Part shown: positions 34,500 through 45,163 of the stretch, one piece after another
Layout: each line of letters begins with the position of its first letter
Position numbering within the stretch: position 1 is the first letter of the stretch
DNA from: Buddleja alternifolia
Taxonomy: Eukaryota; Streptophyta; Magnoliopsida; Lamiales; Scrophulariaceae
NCBI GenBank assembly: GCA_019426215.1
Contig: CM033394.1
Coordinates: forward strand, 48,668,423 to 48,732,422
Length of the DNA stretch: 64,000 nt
Direction: 5' to 3'
The notes under the pieces: model-generated
Database searches by the model: none
The model's input: the letters and a program-made list of their open reading frames with translations, nothing else
What the model was told of the DNA's origin: nothing
Position numbers and translations under genes: made by a program

Positions 34500-36702
34500 A
34501 TGGCATTTGCTAAAGTTCCCAAATTGACAGAATCAAATTTTGACACATGGAAAGTCAAAGCATTTACGTATTTATGTTCATGCGATGATGACATGTGCGA
34601 TATTATTTCAGATGGGCCAATCAAAATATACAAAGTTATCACAAGAGCGTCTGGAGCCACAGAAGAAACCCCTGATGGTTACGTTGAAAAACCAAAACAA
34701 GAATGGTCTCCAGATGAGCGTCGAAGAGCTAACTTGGACAATGTTGGTCGCAACGCTCTGTATACGGCTATTGGTGATAATGATAACTTATTCAATAAAA
34801 TCAAATCTTGCAAAACGACTAAAGAAATATGGGATAAGCTGGCTACAATCTGTGGTGGTTCAGCTCAAATCAAAGAAAACAAATTTTCCATTGCTAAGGA
34901 AAAGTTTAACGGATTTAAGATGCTACCCAATGAAACGCTAGAGCAATTGGATATAAGATTCACAGCTCTTGTTACAGAACTTACGTCGTTGGGAATGGAC
35001 TTACAGAATCGAGAAATGGTGGTTAAGATCTTTAGAAGTCTACCAAGTAAATTCTTGATGAAGACAACAGCTATGAGAGAATCAAACATGCTGGATCTCT
35101 TAACTCCAGAAGACGCCTTTTCAGAGCTAAAAGCTTTTGAGTTCGAGTTGAACTCTGCTAGTGACATTGTGAGTAATCCAGTGATTGAATCTGGAGCGCT
35201 CATTGCATCAATCAAAGGCAAATCGGGTAACAAAGGAAAGAATTCGGACATTAATGAGGAAGAAGAGTTGGCTTTGCTGAATAGATTCAGGAAGTTCTTG
35301 AGATATGAAAAGAAAGGAAAAGGTCCTAATAATCAAGGACAAAGTTCATATCAAGCGCCTTCTCCCATACAACAACAGTTTCAAGCGCCTCAATATTCTG
35401 TTCCTTTACCTCAAGCGCCTGCTCAATATCAAGCGTCTACTCAAAGTCTCCCAGCTCCAGTGGCTTTCAAAACCACACACTGCAAGGCTAACAAGTGAAC
35501 AAAAAATGAAAACCAATCTTTGTTATAATTGCAGGAAACCGGGGCACTACCAGGTAAATTGTCCCTATCCAAATGTATCCAAGCCCTCAAGGCAGGATTA
35601 CTTGGATAGAAACCAATTCAGGAGCAACCTTCGACAACAAGGTTTGCTTGCGGAATCAGAACCAGCATCAGCACCTGAAGATTTAGAATCATCAGACGAA
35701 AGTAGTGATGATGATGAGCCGTTAGATGACTCAGCGCTCATATGTCTCATGGCCAGAGATGATGAAGCGTCCCCTGAGGTAATCAATGAATTATCAATTC
35801 CTCTTTCTTATGATGAATTACTTGACAAAGTCAGAGAATATTACAATGAATGTCAAGAAGCTGCCAAAATATATCAAAATGATCTCGCTATTATTTCATC
35901 ACTCACAAACGATAAAGTAACGCTCAGAGCAGAGTTGCAAATTCAGCAACAGTGCATTGAGAAAAACCAATCGCTTGAGAGTGAAGTTATTCAATTGAAA
36001 GGTGATCTTGATATAATAGTCAAGAGAGAAGCTGATCTGATGGCTAGACTTGCCAAGTCAGAACAGCTCGTCTCATCGTTGTCCAAAGCATCCAGAAAGC
36101 TCGACAATGTGACTAAAATAACAAGGTTGTTTGGAGAAAAGACCGGTTTAGGATGCAATGAATTCGGTAAACAACCAAACAAACCTAATGTTACGGCAAA
36201 CAACAAAGGAAAGGGTGTTTTCTTTGTTGAGAAAGGTTCACAAGGTCAAACTCAAAATGAACCAAGGGACAATGGTAAGAGGCCAAATGAGAAAGTCAAA
36301 ACTAACTCAGACAAGGGTAAGGCTAAAGCAAATGATCCACAAAGACAGACTCATCCAAACGCTCAAAAAGCTAAGGATAAATCTAGTCACTGTGAATCAA
36401 GCGCTAAGCGTCTAGCACCAAACGTGCAACCCAAGCCAGAGCCAAGGAAATACCAGCGTCGATATCCAAGACAGTCAAGATCATATTATCGATACTATGA
36501 TAATTATGATTATGACTATTATTATAATCGTGGATATTATTATACATCCAAAAATTACACACAGCACAAGGTGAAACCCAAAAAGGCCAATATTCCTACT
36601 ATGAAGACAAGGCAAATTTGGGTTCCTAAAGTTTTACTTAACACTAACAAGGATACTAATGTTGAAGGACCCAAGCAACAATGGGTACCTAAACAGAAAT
36701 AG
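34500..36702 (+). pseudogene. gag of Copia element 2, single frameshift
   Basis: Starts MAFAKVPKLTESNFDTW and contains the Copia UBN2 capsid region. After a 1-base frame change in an A run at 35469-35472 the second frame continues with the zinc knuckle CYNCRKPGHYQVNC, a heptad-rich segment and a Tyr-rich tail, ending at TAG 36700-36702. Element 1 reads straight through the corresponding place, so this is a recent single-base change or a sequencing error at a homopolymer, and not programmed frameshifting. Structural protein of the virus-like particle. Confidence 0.85.
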
Positions 36703-36716
36703 AACTTCCCTTTTGA

Positions 36717-39700
36717 TTGCAGGTACCTAGAGCTAAAGTCAATACATCTGTTTGGTATTTTGATAGTGGATCGTCAAGGCACATGACAGGTTCCAAAGAT
36801 CTTCTGATCAACTATCAAGCTGCCAATGGTCCTCAGGTCGTATTTGGTGATAACTCCAAAGGTAAAACCAAAGGTATAGGTACTGTGCATAGGGGGAACA
36901 TCATGATAAGTGATGTTTATTTTGTTGAGGGTCTAAAGCACAATTTATTAAGCATAAGTCAATTCTGCGATAAAGGCTTTGAAGTCATATTCTCAAGTGA
37001 CTATTGCTATATAAACGACGCTAAGACTAAATCTACTAAACTAAAAGGAAAAAGGAATAACAACGTATATTTGGTAGATTGGGGTTCAACACTTGATAAC
37101 AACCCAACATGCTTTGTTGCTAAAAATGAATCTAAAATGGGTTGGTTATGGCATAGAAAAATGAATCACCTCAACTTTAAGACAATCTCTCAGCTTATAA
37201 GTCAAAATCTTGTAGAGGGATTGCCAAATGGACCATTTCATAAGGATCGCCTCTGTGACGCTTGTCAAATGGGTAAACAAGTTAAATCATCTTTCAAGAG
37301 AAAACCTCATCTATCTACTTCTAGAATACTTGAACTACTTCACATGGATTTGTTTGGACCTGTTCAAACAATCAGTGTAAGCGGTAAAAAGTATACTTTA
37401 GTGGTAGTAGACGATTTCTCTAGATTTACTTGGGTGGAATTTCTTTCATCCAAAGATGAAACATGTGACAAGTTAACAGCGCTTATTCGGCAACTTCAAA
37501 CATTGAAAAATCTTAAGGTTGCAAGAATAAGAAGCGATCACGGTACTGAGTTTACTAACAAGGTTGTTGAGAAGTTTTGTGCAGAAAATGGAATACATCA
37601 TGAGTATTCAGCTCCCAGAACTCCCCAACAAAATGGTGTTGCTGAGCGCCGGAACCGAACGCTTAAGGAAGCCGCTAGGACTATGTTAGCTGAATCCAAG
37701 CTTGCTCCTAGATTTTGGGCCGAAGCGATCAACACTGCTTGTTACACTCAAAATCGATGCATGATCAACAAACAGCATGGAAAAACTCCATATGAACTGT
37801 GGAAGGGACGTAAGCCAAATATTTCATACTTTCACGTCTTTGGTTCTAAATGTTTTATCCATAATAATGGATCCCAAAGCCTAAAGACTTTTGATCCTAA
37901 AGCGGATGAAGGAATCTTTCTAGGCTACGCCAAAAATGGAAAGAATTTTCGCATTCTCAATAAGATCAAATCGAAGGTTGAGGAATCTATTCATGTTGTG
38001 TTTGATGATGCTAACCAAGAGCCGAGTAAGGTAAATGTAAATGATGTAGGAGTTGAAGATCTATGTCATCAAGCGTCCAAAATTACTATTGATGAAGATA
38101 CTGACGATGATGATGAGATCTCAGTGCCTCCTCCTAAGAATACTCGTGAAATCAATCTAAATTATCATGTAAGAAATACGGATGATCATGAAGAGAATGA
38201 TCATCAAGAGCAAAGAAGGAATCGTGAACTTGAAGCGCCAACGCAGGAGAATGGTCAAGCGAATGATTCTCAAGCGCCTGTTCATTCTCAAAACCCCTTC
38301 CAAACAGATAGACTATGGTTACGTGACCATCCACCTGAGCAAATCATTGGAGATATTGAAGCACCAGTTAGAACTAGAGCCGCTACATTAAATGAGGCTA
38401 TGTTCGCAAGCTTTCTATCTCAAATGGAACCTAAGAAAGTGGATGAAGCGTTAAGTGATCCAAGTTGGATTGAAGCTATGCAAGAAGAGCTCAATCAGTT
38501 TGAGCGAAATAAAGTTTGGATGCTAGTACCAAGACCAACTCATCAAGGAGTTATTGGAACTAGATGGGTATATAGAAACAAGATGGATGAGGACGGCATT
38601 GTTGTAAGAAACAAGGCCAGACTCGTAGCTCAAGGATACTGCCAAGAGGAGGGCATTGACTTTGATGAGACTTACGCTCCTGTTGCTCGTCTTGAAGCAA
38701 TCCGCATGTTTCTAGCGTACGCAGCGTTTAACAAGTTTACAGTATTTCAAATGGACGTAAAGAGTGCCTTCCTGAATGGTAAACTCCAAGAAGAAGTGTA
38801 TGTGGAGCAACCACCAGGATTCATCAACAATCATGGTAAGGGTATGGTTTACAAGCTAGAAAAAGCACTTTATGGGCTTAAGCAAGCACCTCGAGCATGG
38901 TATGACACTCTCTCTATCTTTCTTATTGGTAAAGGTTTTTCAAAAGGCAGCGTTGACACAACGTTATTTAAAATTACCAATGATGAAGATATTCTCTTAG
39001 TTCAAATTTACGTTGATGACATTATATTTGGTTCTACTAATAAGCGTCTGTGTGAGAAATTTTCGAAAATGATGCAAGAACAATTTGAAATGAGCATGAT
39101 GGGTGAATTAACTTTCTTCTTAGGACTACAAGTTAAACAACTCCCTAATGACATATTTATCAACCAAGCTAAATATACACGAGATATGATTAAGAAATTT
39201 GGTATGGAGAATGCATCATATTCAAAAATTCCAATGAGCCAAACGCTTAAGTTAGATAAAGATGAAAGTGGAAAGAAAGTTGATATCACTAATTATAGAG
39301 GTATCATAGGATCACTTCTTTATCTCACTGCCAGTAGACCTGATATTATGTTTTCGGTATGTATGTGTGCACGATTCCAAGCTAATCCTAAAGAGTCACA
39401 CTTGACTGCTGCCAAGAAAATCCTTAAATACCTAAAAGGCACACAACATGTGGGCTTATGGTATCCCAGGGATTCTCCTTTTGAACTAATCGGTTACTCA
39501 GATGCAGATTTTGCAGGTTGCAAAATAGATCGTAAAAGCACTAGTGGTACTTGTCAATTCTTAGGTGATAGGTTAGTTTCATGGCATAGCAAGAAACAAC
39601 AATCCATAGCTACCTCCACAGCCGAAGCTGAGTATGTAGCTGCAGGAAGTTGTTGTGCACAAGTTCTATGGATGAGGCCACAACTTAGAGATTACGGAAC

Positions 39701-39956
39701 AATCTTAGGACCAACTCCCATTCATTGTGATAACCAAAGCGCTTTAGCCATGACTCAAAACCCTGTTCTTCATTCAAGAACCAAACACATTGACATTAGA
39801 TACCATTTCCTTCGTGACCACGTTCAAAAGAAAGATATCTCCATGCACTTCATTGGAACTGACAAACAACTGGCAGATATCTTCACCAAAGCACTCAATG
39901 AACAACGTTTTCTCACTTTGAGAAGTGAACTAGGTATGATTGATTTAAACGCTTGA
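36717..39956 (+). CDS. Copia pol polyprotein, element 2 (PR-IN-RT-RH)
   Basis: 1,079 codons without interruption. Protease motif [10 protein letters not shown] near residue 16-25. Integrase zinc region ([17 protein letters not shown]) around 143-185. Integrase catalytic D211, D274 and E310 (DD35E spacing). Reverse transcriptase with YVDD at 765-768. RNase H with DADFAG, TAEAEY and DNQSA. It has no ATG at its left end: the frame opens at TTG, overlapping GATTGCAG, 14 bases after the gag stop and in another frame. Expression must therefore use splicing, recoding or a fusion. Order and motifs are those of Copia elements of the SIRE/Maximus type. Confidence 0.93.
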   Translation: MQVPRAKVNTSVWYFDSGSSRHMTGSKDLLINYQAANGPQVVFGDNSKGKTKGIGTVHRGNIMISDVYFVEGLKHNLLSISQFCDKGFEVIFSSDYCYINDAKTKSTKLKGKRNNNVYLVDWGSTLDNNPTCFVAKNESKMGWLWHRKMNHLNFKTISQLISQNLVEGLPNGPFHKDRLCDACQMGKQVKSSFKRKPHLSTSRILELLHMDLFGPVQTISVSGKKYTLVVVDDFSRFTWVEFLSSKDETCDKLTALIRQLQTLKNLKVARIRSDHGTEFTNKVVEKFCAENGIHHEYSAPRTPQQNGVAERRNRTLKEAARTMLAESKLAPRFWAEAINTACYTQNRCMINKQHGKTPYELWKGRKPNISYFHVFGSKCFIHNNGSQSLKTFDPKADEGIFLGYAKNGKNFRILNKIKSKVEESIHVVFDDANQEPSKVNVNDVGVEDLCHQASKITIDEDTDDDDEISVPPPKNTREINLNYHVRNTDDHEENDHQEQRRNRELEAPTQENGQANDSQAPVHSQNPFQTDRLWLRDHPPEQIIGDIEAPVRTRAATLNEAMFASFLSQMEPKKVDEALSDPSWIEAMQEELNQFERNKVWMLVPRPTHQGVIGTRWVYRNKMDEDGIVVRNKARLVAQGYCQEEGIDFDETYAPVARLEAIRMFLAYAAFNKFTVFQMDVKSAFLNGKLQEEVYVEQPPGFINNHGKGMVYKLEKALYGLKQAPRAWYDTLSIFLIGKGFSKGSVDTTLFKITNDEDILLVQIYVDDIIFGSTNKRLCEKFSKMMQEQFEMSMMGELTFFLGLQVKQLPNDIFINQAKYTRDMIKKFGMENASYSKIPMSQTLKLDKDESGKKVDITNYRGIIGSLLYLTASRPDIMFSVCMCARFQANPKESHLTAAKKILKYLKGTQHVGLWYPRDSPFELIGYSDADFAGCKIDRKSTSGTCQFLGDRLVSWHSKKQQSIATSTAEAEYVAAGSCCAQVLWMRPQLRDYGTILGPTPIHCDNQSALAMTQNPVLHSRTKHIDIRYHFLRDHVQKKDISMHFIGTDKQLADIFTKALNEQRFLTLRSELGMIDLNA

Positions 39957-40745
39957 TCATGAAGCATCATATTTTATTAGGCATATAATTTAGGGGGAAT
40001 CCACTTAAGTTATATCTCACAATATTCTTTAAAAAAAAAAAAAATTTTACTTGATCATAACTGTAAGCGTCAATGATAAAAAAATTTCAAATGCATAATC
40101 ATCAACGCTCAGTTCTATGTTTGCATAAAATATTGAATGCTCAAAATATTGAAAAGACTTTTGACTTCAAGCGTCCATTATATCAGCTAAGCGCTGAATA
40201 GTTTATCAAAAATTTATAAAATAGTTTCGTTACAAGCCATGCATAAAGTTTTCAAACCCCTTTCAAGGTCGTGGGTAGACTCAAAGGTCTATTTTGTACT
40301 CTACTCACACGCCTCTATCACATCAAACTGGCGGGTACTCAAATTTTTTTAAAAATGACGGTTCAGAGATAGCCCGTATTTGTGTACGTGTCAGTGTACA
40401 AACATGCGCGTGTGTTACACTCTGAAAATACCAAACGTTAATTTTTTTAACTCGGATGTCAAATCTTTATATGTGAGAATTACCAAATGTAACTTCTCTC
40501 TTTTACACAAAACTCGCGTCCGCAGTTAATAAATTTATGGCTAAGATTCAACAGTTATTACACGTGTTTAAATCCTACTAAGACTACATAACACAAGTTT
40601 CAAAACTCTTTACTGTGTCATTTAAAACACAAACTCTGCAGAAAAAGTAACTTACTTTCTACTCAAGCATATCTGCAAATCTCTCTTTATCTCTCTCTCA
40701 AAACAACAGAAAAATCTCAGTCCATCTTCTTCGTTTAAAAAAAAA
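39957..40745 (+). other. pol-ORF3 spacer of Copia element 2
   Basis: Non-coding. An internal polypurine-like TAGGGGGAAT lies at 39991-40000, followed by promoter-like motifs (next entry) and a CT-rich leader at 40675-40705. Confidence 0.6.
40386..40627 (+). promoter_or_regulatory. Internal promoter-like block before ORF3 of element 2
   Basis: ABRE-like ACGTGTC at 40386-40392, G-box CACGTG at 40561-40566, AT-rich TATA-like CATTTAAAA at about 40619-40627, about 120 bases before the ORF3 ATG. Order and spacing parallel element 1 (15130-15357), although the sequence between the motifs has diverged. Confidence 0.45.
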
Positions 40746-43700
40746 ATGGCACCAAAGAAATCATCATCTACTTCTGCTGAAATTACCATCAAGGTAACTG
40801 AAGGTCTTGTTGTCGACTGGAAATTTCTATATGAACAAACTCAGATCAACCTGACGGACATAATGGACATGGTCGTCAAAGCTGGGCTCAAACCCTTCTT
40901 AACCCAATACTCTTATATGTTTCCCACTGAAGTTGAAACTTTCTGGAAGACTGCTACACTTTCAGAGGACAAGAAGTCCATCTCTTGTCAAATTCCCTTC
41001 TCCAAGAAGGAGTCTCCAAAGGAATTCATCCTATCTGCTTCCACCATTGCCAAGAACTTCAATTTGCCTAATGAGGGTGAGGCATTGGATTCTGTTACGT
41101 TGAAACAAATTAAGGAAGCATGGGCAATCATGAGTGCGTACGACGACGTTCCTTACACTCAGTACTTCGAGAAGAAAGACCTGGTGTCCAAATACCGGTT
41201 ATTGGCTGATTTCTGCAGCAAGATCATAGAATGCCGCGTGGGAACCTTTGATAAGGTAAATCCTGTTCAATTTCAGATGATGGTTGCTATACTCTTCAAC
41301 ATCAAAATCAACTGGAGTGAGTACATCTTTGGACGGTTTCGGGACAGTCTAAGCGCTTCAAATAAGCCTTATGGACTCATCCTGAGCGACATCTTGTTTA
41401 AATCGAATTGTGTGTACTCGTCTGGACTTCCGTTGAATAAGTCCAAGTTGTTGGGAAAAAGGATTCTGAACAATCTGTTCAATCCTCCAAAAGTTAGTGG
41501 TGCGGCTAGACCCCTATCTGAGCGGCTGGAAGAACGCCAACTGCTTGCTCAAAAGGCGGAGAGACCAGTGCCAGAGGAAGCTGTGAAGCGTCCAGCAGCA
41601 ACGAAGAAGAGAGCCCCCAGAAAACCAAAAGTTAAAATTGCCGTCCCCTCTCAAAAGATTGATGAGGAAACTGATGAGGATGCCGAGGACAAGTTGCCTC
41701 TCAAAAGACGAAAGCTGGAAGGGATCATTAAGCAAATAGACTTTGAAGAACCAGCTGCTGATCCTCCCGCTCCTCCGGCTAAACTAATTGAAGGAGTCAA
41801 CATTAAGAAAATCTTTAAGCGTTCCAGGACTAGCAAGCGTCAAGCTACTCCTGAAGAGCCTGAGACAGTTGAGCCAAGCGCTCAAGTTGCCGTTGAGCCA
41901 AGCGCTCAAGTTGTCGTTGAGCCAAGCGCTCAAGATGTTGCTGTTGAGCCAAGCGCTCAAGTTGTCGTTGAGCCAAGCGCTCAAGATGTTGCTGTTGAGC
42001 CCAGCGCTCCAGAAACTGCTGTTGAGCTTAGTTCTCAGGGTAAGTTTATTTCTTCCCACATCATTTCTATTCCTACATCTGTAGAAGATCCTGCTCTTAT
42101 AGAGGATGGCTCTTGTTTTTCAGCTATAGTTCCAATTGCTGCTGAAGTGTCCACAGATGTTCTGTTGGATGTTGACCTGACTGGAGTCGTAGCTATCGCT
42201 CAAGATGTTGCCGCTGAAGTAGCTGCAATTGAACCTGAGGAACCTGCCACTTTAACAGAGGCACGTTCAGAAGGTCAGAGCGCTGCTGAAGACGTTACAG
42301 CTCCTCGTCACTTCTTTCAACTCGATCCGCTGAAGACAATTGATCATTCAATTAACTATATGCCCCCAGCGCTCGACGAAGATTTCATTCCTGCAGGATA
42401 TAATAAAGAAAGATATATTGCTGCAGAAGCTGACGCTGCAAGACTGATTGACTTTGACAGCGAAATCAAAGCAACCGTTCTAGACAGACCAGGAGACAGA
42501 CCTCCTAGATGTGCCGTGGATGTGGCTTACTATCTTGATAATGGCCACAGCAGACCAACTGGATTCGCGCTAAGGGATTACACTGTTCGTGTGTATGATC
42601 CTCTCCGTCCTAGCTTTCTCAATCCCTCAGAGTCAGTCTTGAACAGAGAAGGTTACACACATTTCCCACAGACGGCTCACAGCGCTGAAAATCTTGCATT
42701 GGTCCGTCCTCTTAGTCTATGGAAAAATAAAGAGATTCATGCTGGTGAGCGCCTTGAATCGTTGACCGATCTGCTCCAGACTGAAGCTGATGCTTACTTT
42801 GACAGCGTCTGGAATGCCAACTATCAGCCTGATAAGCACCGCTTTGAAGCCATAAGAGATATTCATCTTGAAGGCATTCGTGCTATGGTGACTGCTGGCA
42901 CAGACTTCTGTATAAATGAAGTAAATTGGGTTGAAGCGTACATGGGACATAAATACACCTTCCCAGAGTTAGTCCAAGCTCCCCATCTTTTCGGCATAGG
43001 CATGCATGACAAGAAGCGTCAATTCGCCAAGTATTGCCTCCTGAAGCGTCAACAAAGACTCGGACCTGTTCTCAAGCTCCCAATTATTAGACATCAAATA
43101 GAACAATGTCTACGTCAAGAACTTCAGAGATTATCCCTCACCCCTCTTCGGTTTAATGCTCAAGCGTCTTCCAGTGGTACAGTTGGTGAACGGTGCTTAA
43201 ATCTTGCTCCAAGCCACTGTGAAGAAAACTTCAATCTGATGGTGAAGATTCTATCTCCAGTATCTCTCTTTGATAAAATCTTCACTGCCAATCTCAGATC
43301 TTGGAACGGCTCAGTGATCAATTCATTCAAAGGATATCCACTGCTCCCTTCCATTCGCAGTGAGGTACTCAATCACTATGAGTATGTTCTCTCTCTGCTT
43401 GAAAGGAATCAAGAGCTCGCTCAAGCCATTTATCCGTATCTTGAAGAGTACTATGCGGACTGTGTGCCTACACATCGACGTCCTGCATCTCTTCCATCAG
43501 ATTGCTTGATTGGATTTTCCAGAACTCACTGCACAGATTCACTATTCTCCATCGCTCAAGCGCCGTCCAAAGTTTTCCCAGATCATGTGCTGGATATCAT
43601 TGGTCCAATGTACATCAGGGCCATTGATAGTCCTCTTCGCACATTTATCTCCGGTACTTGTATGTCCAGGACCAGACTCATTGAACTCTTGGATTCTACA

Positions 43701-44927
43701 TCCACCTCTTATGCCGACTCAGCAAGCTGGAACTTCCAATTCACTGACTTTCGCCAACCTGAGTCAACGCTTGAGGAAGCGCCTGCTGAGACATCTGAAG
43801 CGTCCAAATCTGCAGATACCAGTATTCCTGACGCTCCTGAACATGCTACCATTGATAGTGCTGAAGATCCTTCCCTGGATATTCGAGGTACTGTTTTTGA
43901 TCCAGCCTATCAAGTTCCTTTTGACTCTCTCAAACACTCATCACGGTTCAAGCGACCAGCTCCTCAAGCGGTTCAATCAGATGAGAGTCAAGCCTTCGGT
44001 CCCCTGCTTAAATCTGTTTTGGAGACAATTAGCGCTCAAGCTACTCAGAGTGAAGAATCTCTCCATTGGATTAAGGAAGACCTGGCAAAGATTGAAACTC
44101 ACGTAATGAGCGCTCAGATTGCTCATATGCGTAGTTCAGCTCAAGCGACAGTTGGTGAGTGCAAACGAGACTTTCAAGAAATGCAGGATGCTGCCCACGC
44201 AACCCAACTTGCCATGAAAGAAGAACTTGAAAAGCGCCTTGCAACCCTTGAGATCTCTGTGAATGACGCCACCAGCGCTAAGCTTCTTGTTATGCAGGAA
44301 CGCTTCGACAAGCGTCTGGATGACATCACAGATTCCTTATCTCAGATTGCTCATCAGGTAAGTGTACTCACAAACCACTTCTTAAAATCTGATGATGGCA
44401 ATAAGGGGGAAGAGAAGAAGAAAGGAGAAAAGCGGAAAGCGTCCAGTTCAAAAGTTGAAGATCCTCCGTCTCCTAAGCGTCACGTGCCTCCTTCTCAGTC
44501 TGCGCTTAATCTCCCGTCTTGGATAACTGCTCTGAAACAAAGTTCATCCGGAGCGCCCAGTAGTACGCTAAGGGAACCTCCTAGAGCGTTATATCCAAAC
44601 CTACCAATTCCTACAAGAGCACTGCTTGAACAGTTTGACATTCCTCTTCAGAGAACATCCATTTCAGAACCTACAGATCCACAGATCTTAGCTGAAGAAA
44701 GGAAGATGACTGATTTTAGCCAAGCTTTTCGAATCTGCCTAAGGTACATTGGTATCGACCCAACTGACTGGGATAATCATTTTACAATATTCAAGAAGAG
44801 ACAACAAGAAGAAAACAAGCTTATCATCAACAAAGATCATGAAGCAATGATGATCTTGGAAGACAATCTGACTGAAGCTATCCGAGCTGAAATGCCCAAG
44901 CGATACAGAGTTAGACCAAGTCATTAA
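40746..44927 (+). CDS. ORF3 of Copia element 2, 1,393 residues, envelope-position protein of unknown function
   Basis: Open from MAPKKSSSTSAEITIKV to the stop. An N-terminal domain (about 12-260, with DFCSKIIECRVGTFDK) resembles the plant transposon-protein domain found in extra ORFs of Athila/SIRE elements. Then follow a Lys/Pro/Ala-rich region, six VEPSAQ-type repeats (41868-42009), a second conserved region (about 520-800), and a C-terminal part with heptad-like stretches (about 1100-1210). No signal peptide or transmembrane segment is evident. An 84-base segment at 42040-42123 has donor CAGG/GTAAG and acceptor TTTTTCAG, at the place of a real intron in element 1. It is in frame and open, so both spliced and unspliced forms would be readable. 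Its role is unknown. Confidence 0.8.
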   Translation: MAPKKSSSTSAEITIKVTEGLVVDWKFLYEQTQINLTDIMDMVVKAGLKPFLTQYSYMFPTEVETFWKTATLSEDKKSISCQIPFSKKESPKEFILSASTIAKNFNLPNEGEALDSVTLKQIKEAWAIMSAYDDVPYTQYFEKKDLVSKYRLLADFCSKIIECRVGTFDKVNPVQFQMMVAILFNIKINWSEYIFGRFRDSLSASNKPYGLILSDILFKSNCVYSSGLPLNKSKLLGKRILNNLFNPPKVSGAARPLSERLEERQLLAQKAERPVPEEAVKRPAATKKRAPRKPKVKIAVPSQKIDEETDEDAEDKLPLKRRKLEGIIKQIDFEEPAADPPAPPAKLIEGVNIKKIFKRSRTSKRQATPEEPETVEPSAQVAVEPSAQVVVEPSAQDVAVEPSAQVVVEPSAQDVAVEPSAPETAVELSSQGKFISSHIISIPTSVEDPALIEDGSCFSAIVPIAAEVSTDVLLDVDLTGVVAIAQDVAAEVAAIEPEEPATLTEARSEGQSAAEDVTAPRHFFQLDPLKTIDHSINYMPPALDEDFIPAGYNKERYIAAEADAARLIDFDSEIKATVLDRPGDRPPRCAVDVAYYLDNGHSRPTGFALRDYTVRVYDPLRPSFLNPSESVLNREGYTHFPQTAHSAENLALVRPLSLWKNKEIHAGERLESLTDLLQTEADAYFDSVWNANYQPDKHRFEAIRDIHLEGIRAMVTAGTDFCINEVNWVEAYMGHKYTFPELVQAPHLFGIGMHDKKRQFAKYCLLKRQQRLGPVLKLPIIRHQIEQCLRQELQRLSLTPLRFNAQASSSGTVGERCLNLAPSHCEENFNLMVKILSPVSLFDKIFTANLRSWNGSVINSFKGYPLLPSIRSEVLNHYEYVLSLLERNQELAQAIYPYLEEYYADCVPTHRRPASLPSDCLIGFSRTHCTDSLFSIAQAPSKVFPDHVLDIIGPMYIRAIDSPLRTFISGTCMSRTRLIELLDSTSTSYADSASWNFQFTDFRQPESTLEEAPAETSEASKSADTSIPDAPEHATIDSAEDPSLDIRGTVFDPAYQVPFDSLKHSSRFKRPAPQAVQSDESQAFGPLLKSVLETISAQATQSEESLHWIKEDLAKIETHVMSAQIAHMRSSAQATVGECKRDFQEMQDAAHATQLAMKEELEKRLATLEISVNDATSAKLLVMQERFDKRLDDITDSLSQIAHQVSVLTNHFLKSDDGNKGEEKKKGEKRKASSSKVEDPPSPKRHVPPSQSALNLPSWITALKQSSSGAPSSTLREPPRALYPNLPIPTRALLEQFDIPLQRTSISEPTDPQILAEERKMTDFSQAFRICLRYIGIDPTDWDNHFTIFKKRQQEENKLIINKDHEAMMILEDNLTEAIRAEMPKRYRVRPSH

Positions 44928-45149
44928 AGCTTTCTGATTTTACATTATCTATATTCTTGTCTCTTATATCTTTAAATATTCAGCTGTAAAAATGCTTGTA
45001 ATTCTCGATAAATATGAAATGCATTTTTCTCTTGCTGAAACATCTCGTTGAAGCGTAACTAACTTTAACTAACGTCTACTGATCAAAGCTAACTTTTACT
45101 TTTGGCTGTCTAACTCTTGAACTATAAAAGAGTAAGTATTGCCATCATC

Positions 45150-45162
45150 AAAAAGGGGGAAA
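45150..45162 (+). other. Polypurine tract of Copia element 2
   Basis: AAAAAGGGGGAAA directly before the 3' LTR, same as element 1. Confidence 0.88.
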
Positions 45163-45163
45163 T

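Noticed and set aside
35469..35472. Programmed frameshift in gag of Copia element 2
   Set aside because: The run is only four A and element 1 reads through in one frame; a single-base mutation or sequencing error is more likely.
40746..44927. Calling ORF3 a retroviral-type envelope glycoprotein
   Set aside because: Only the position after pol fits; no signal peptide, transmembrane segment or Cys pattern was seen.
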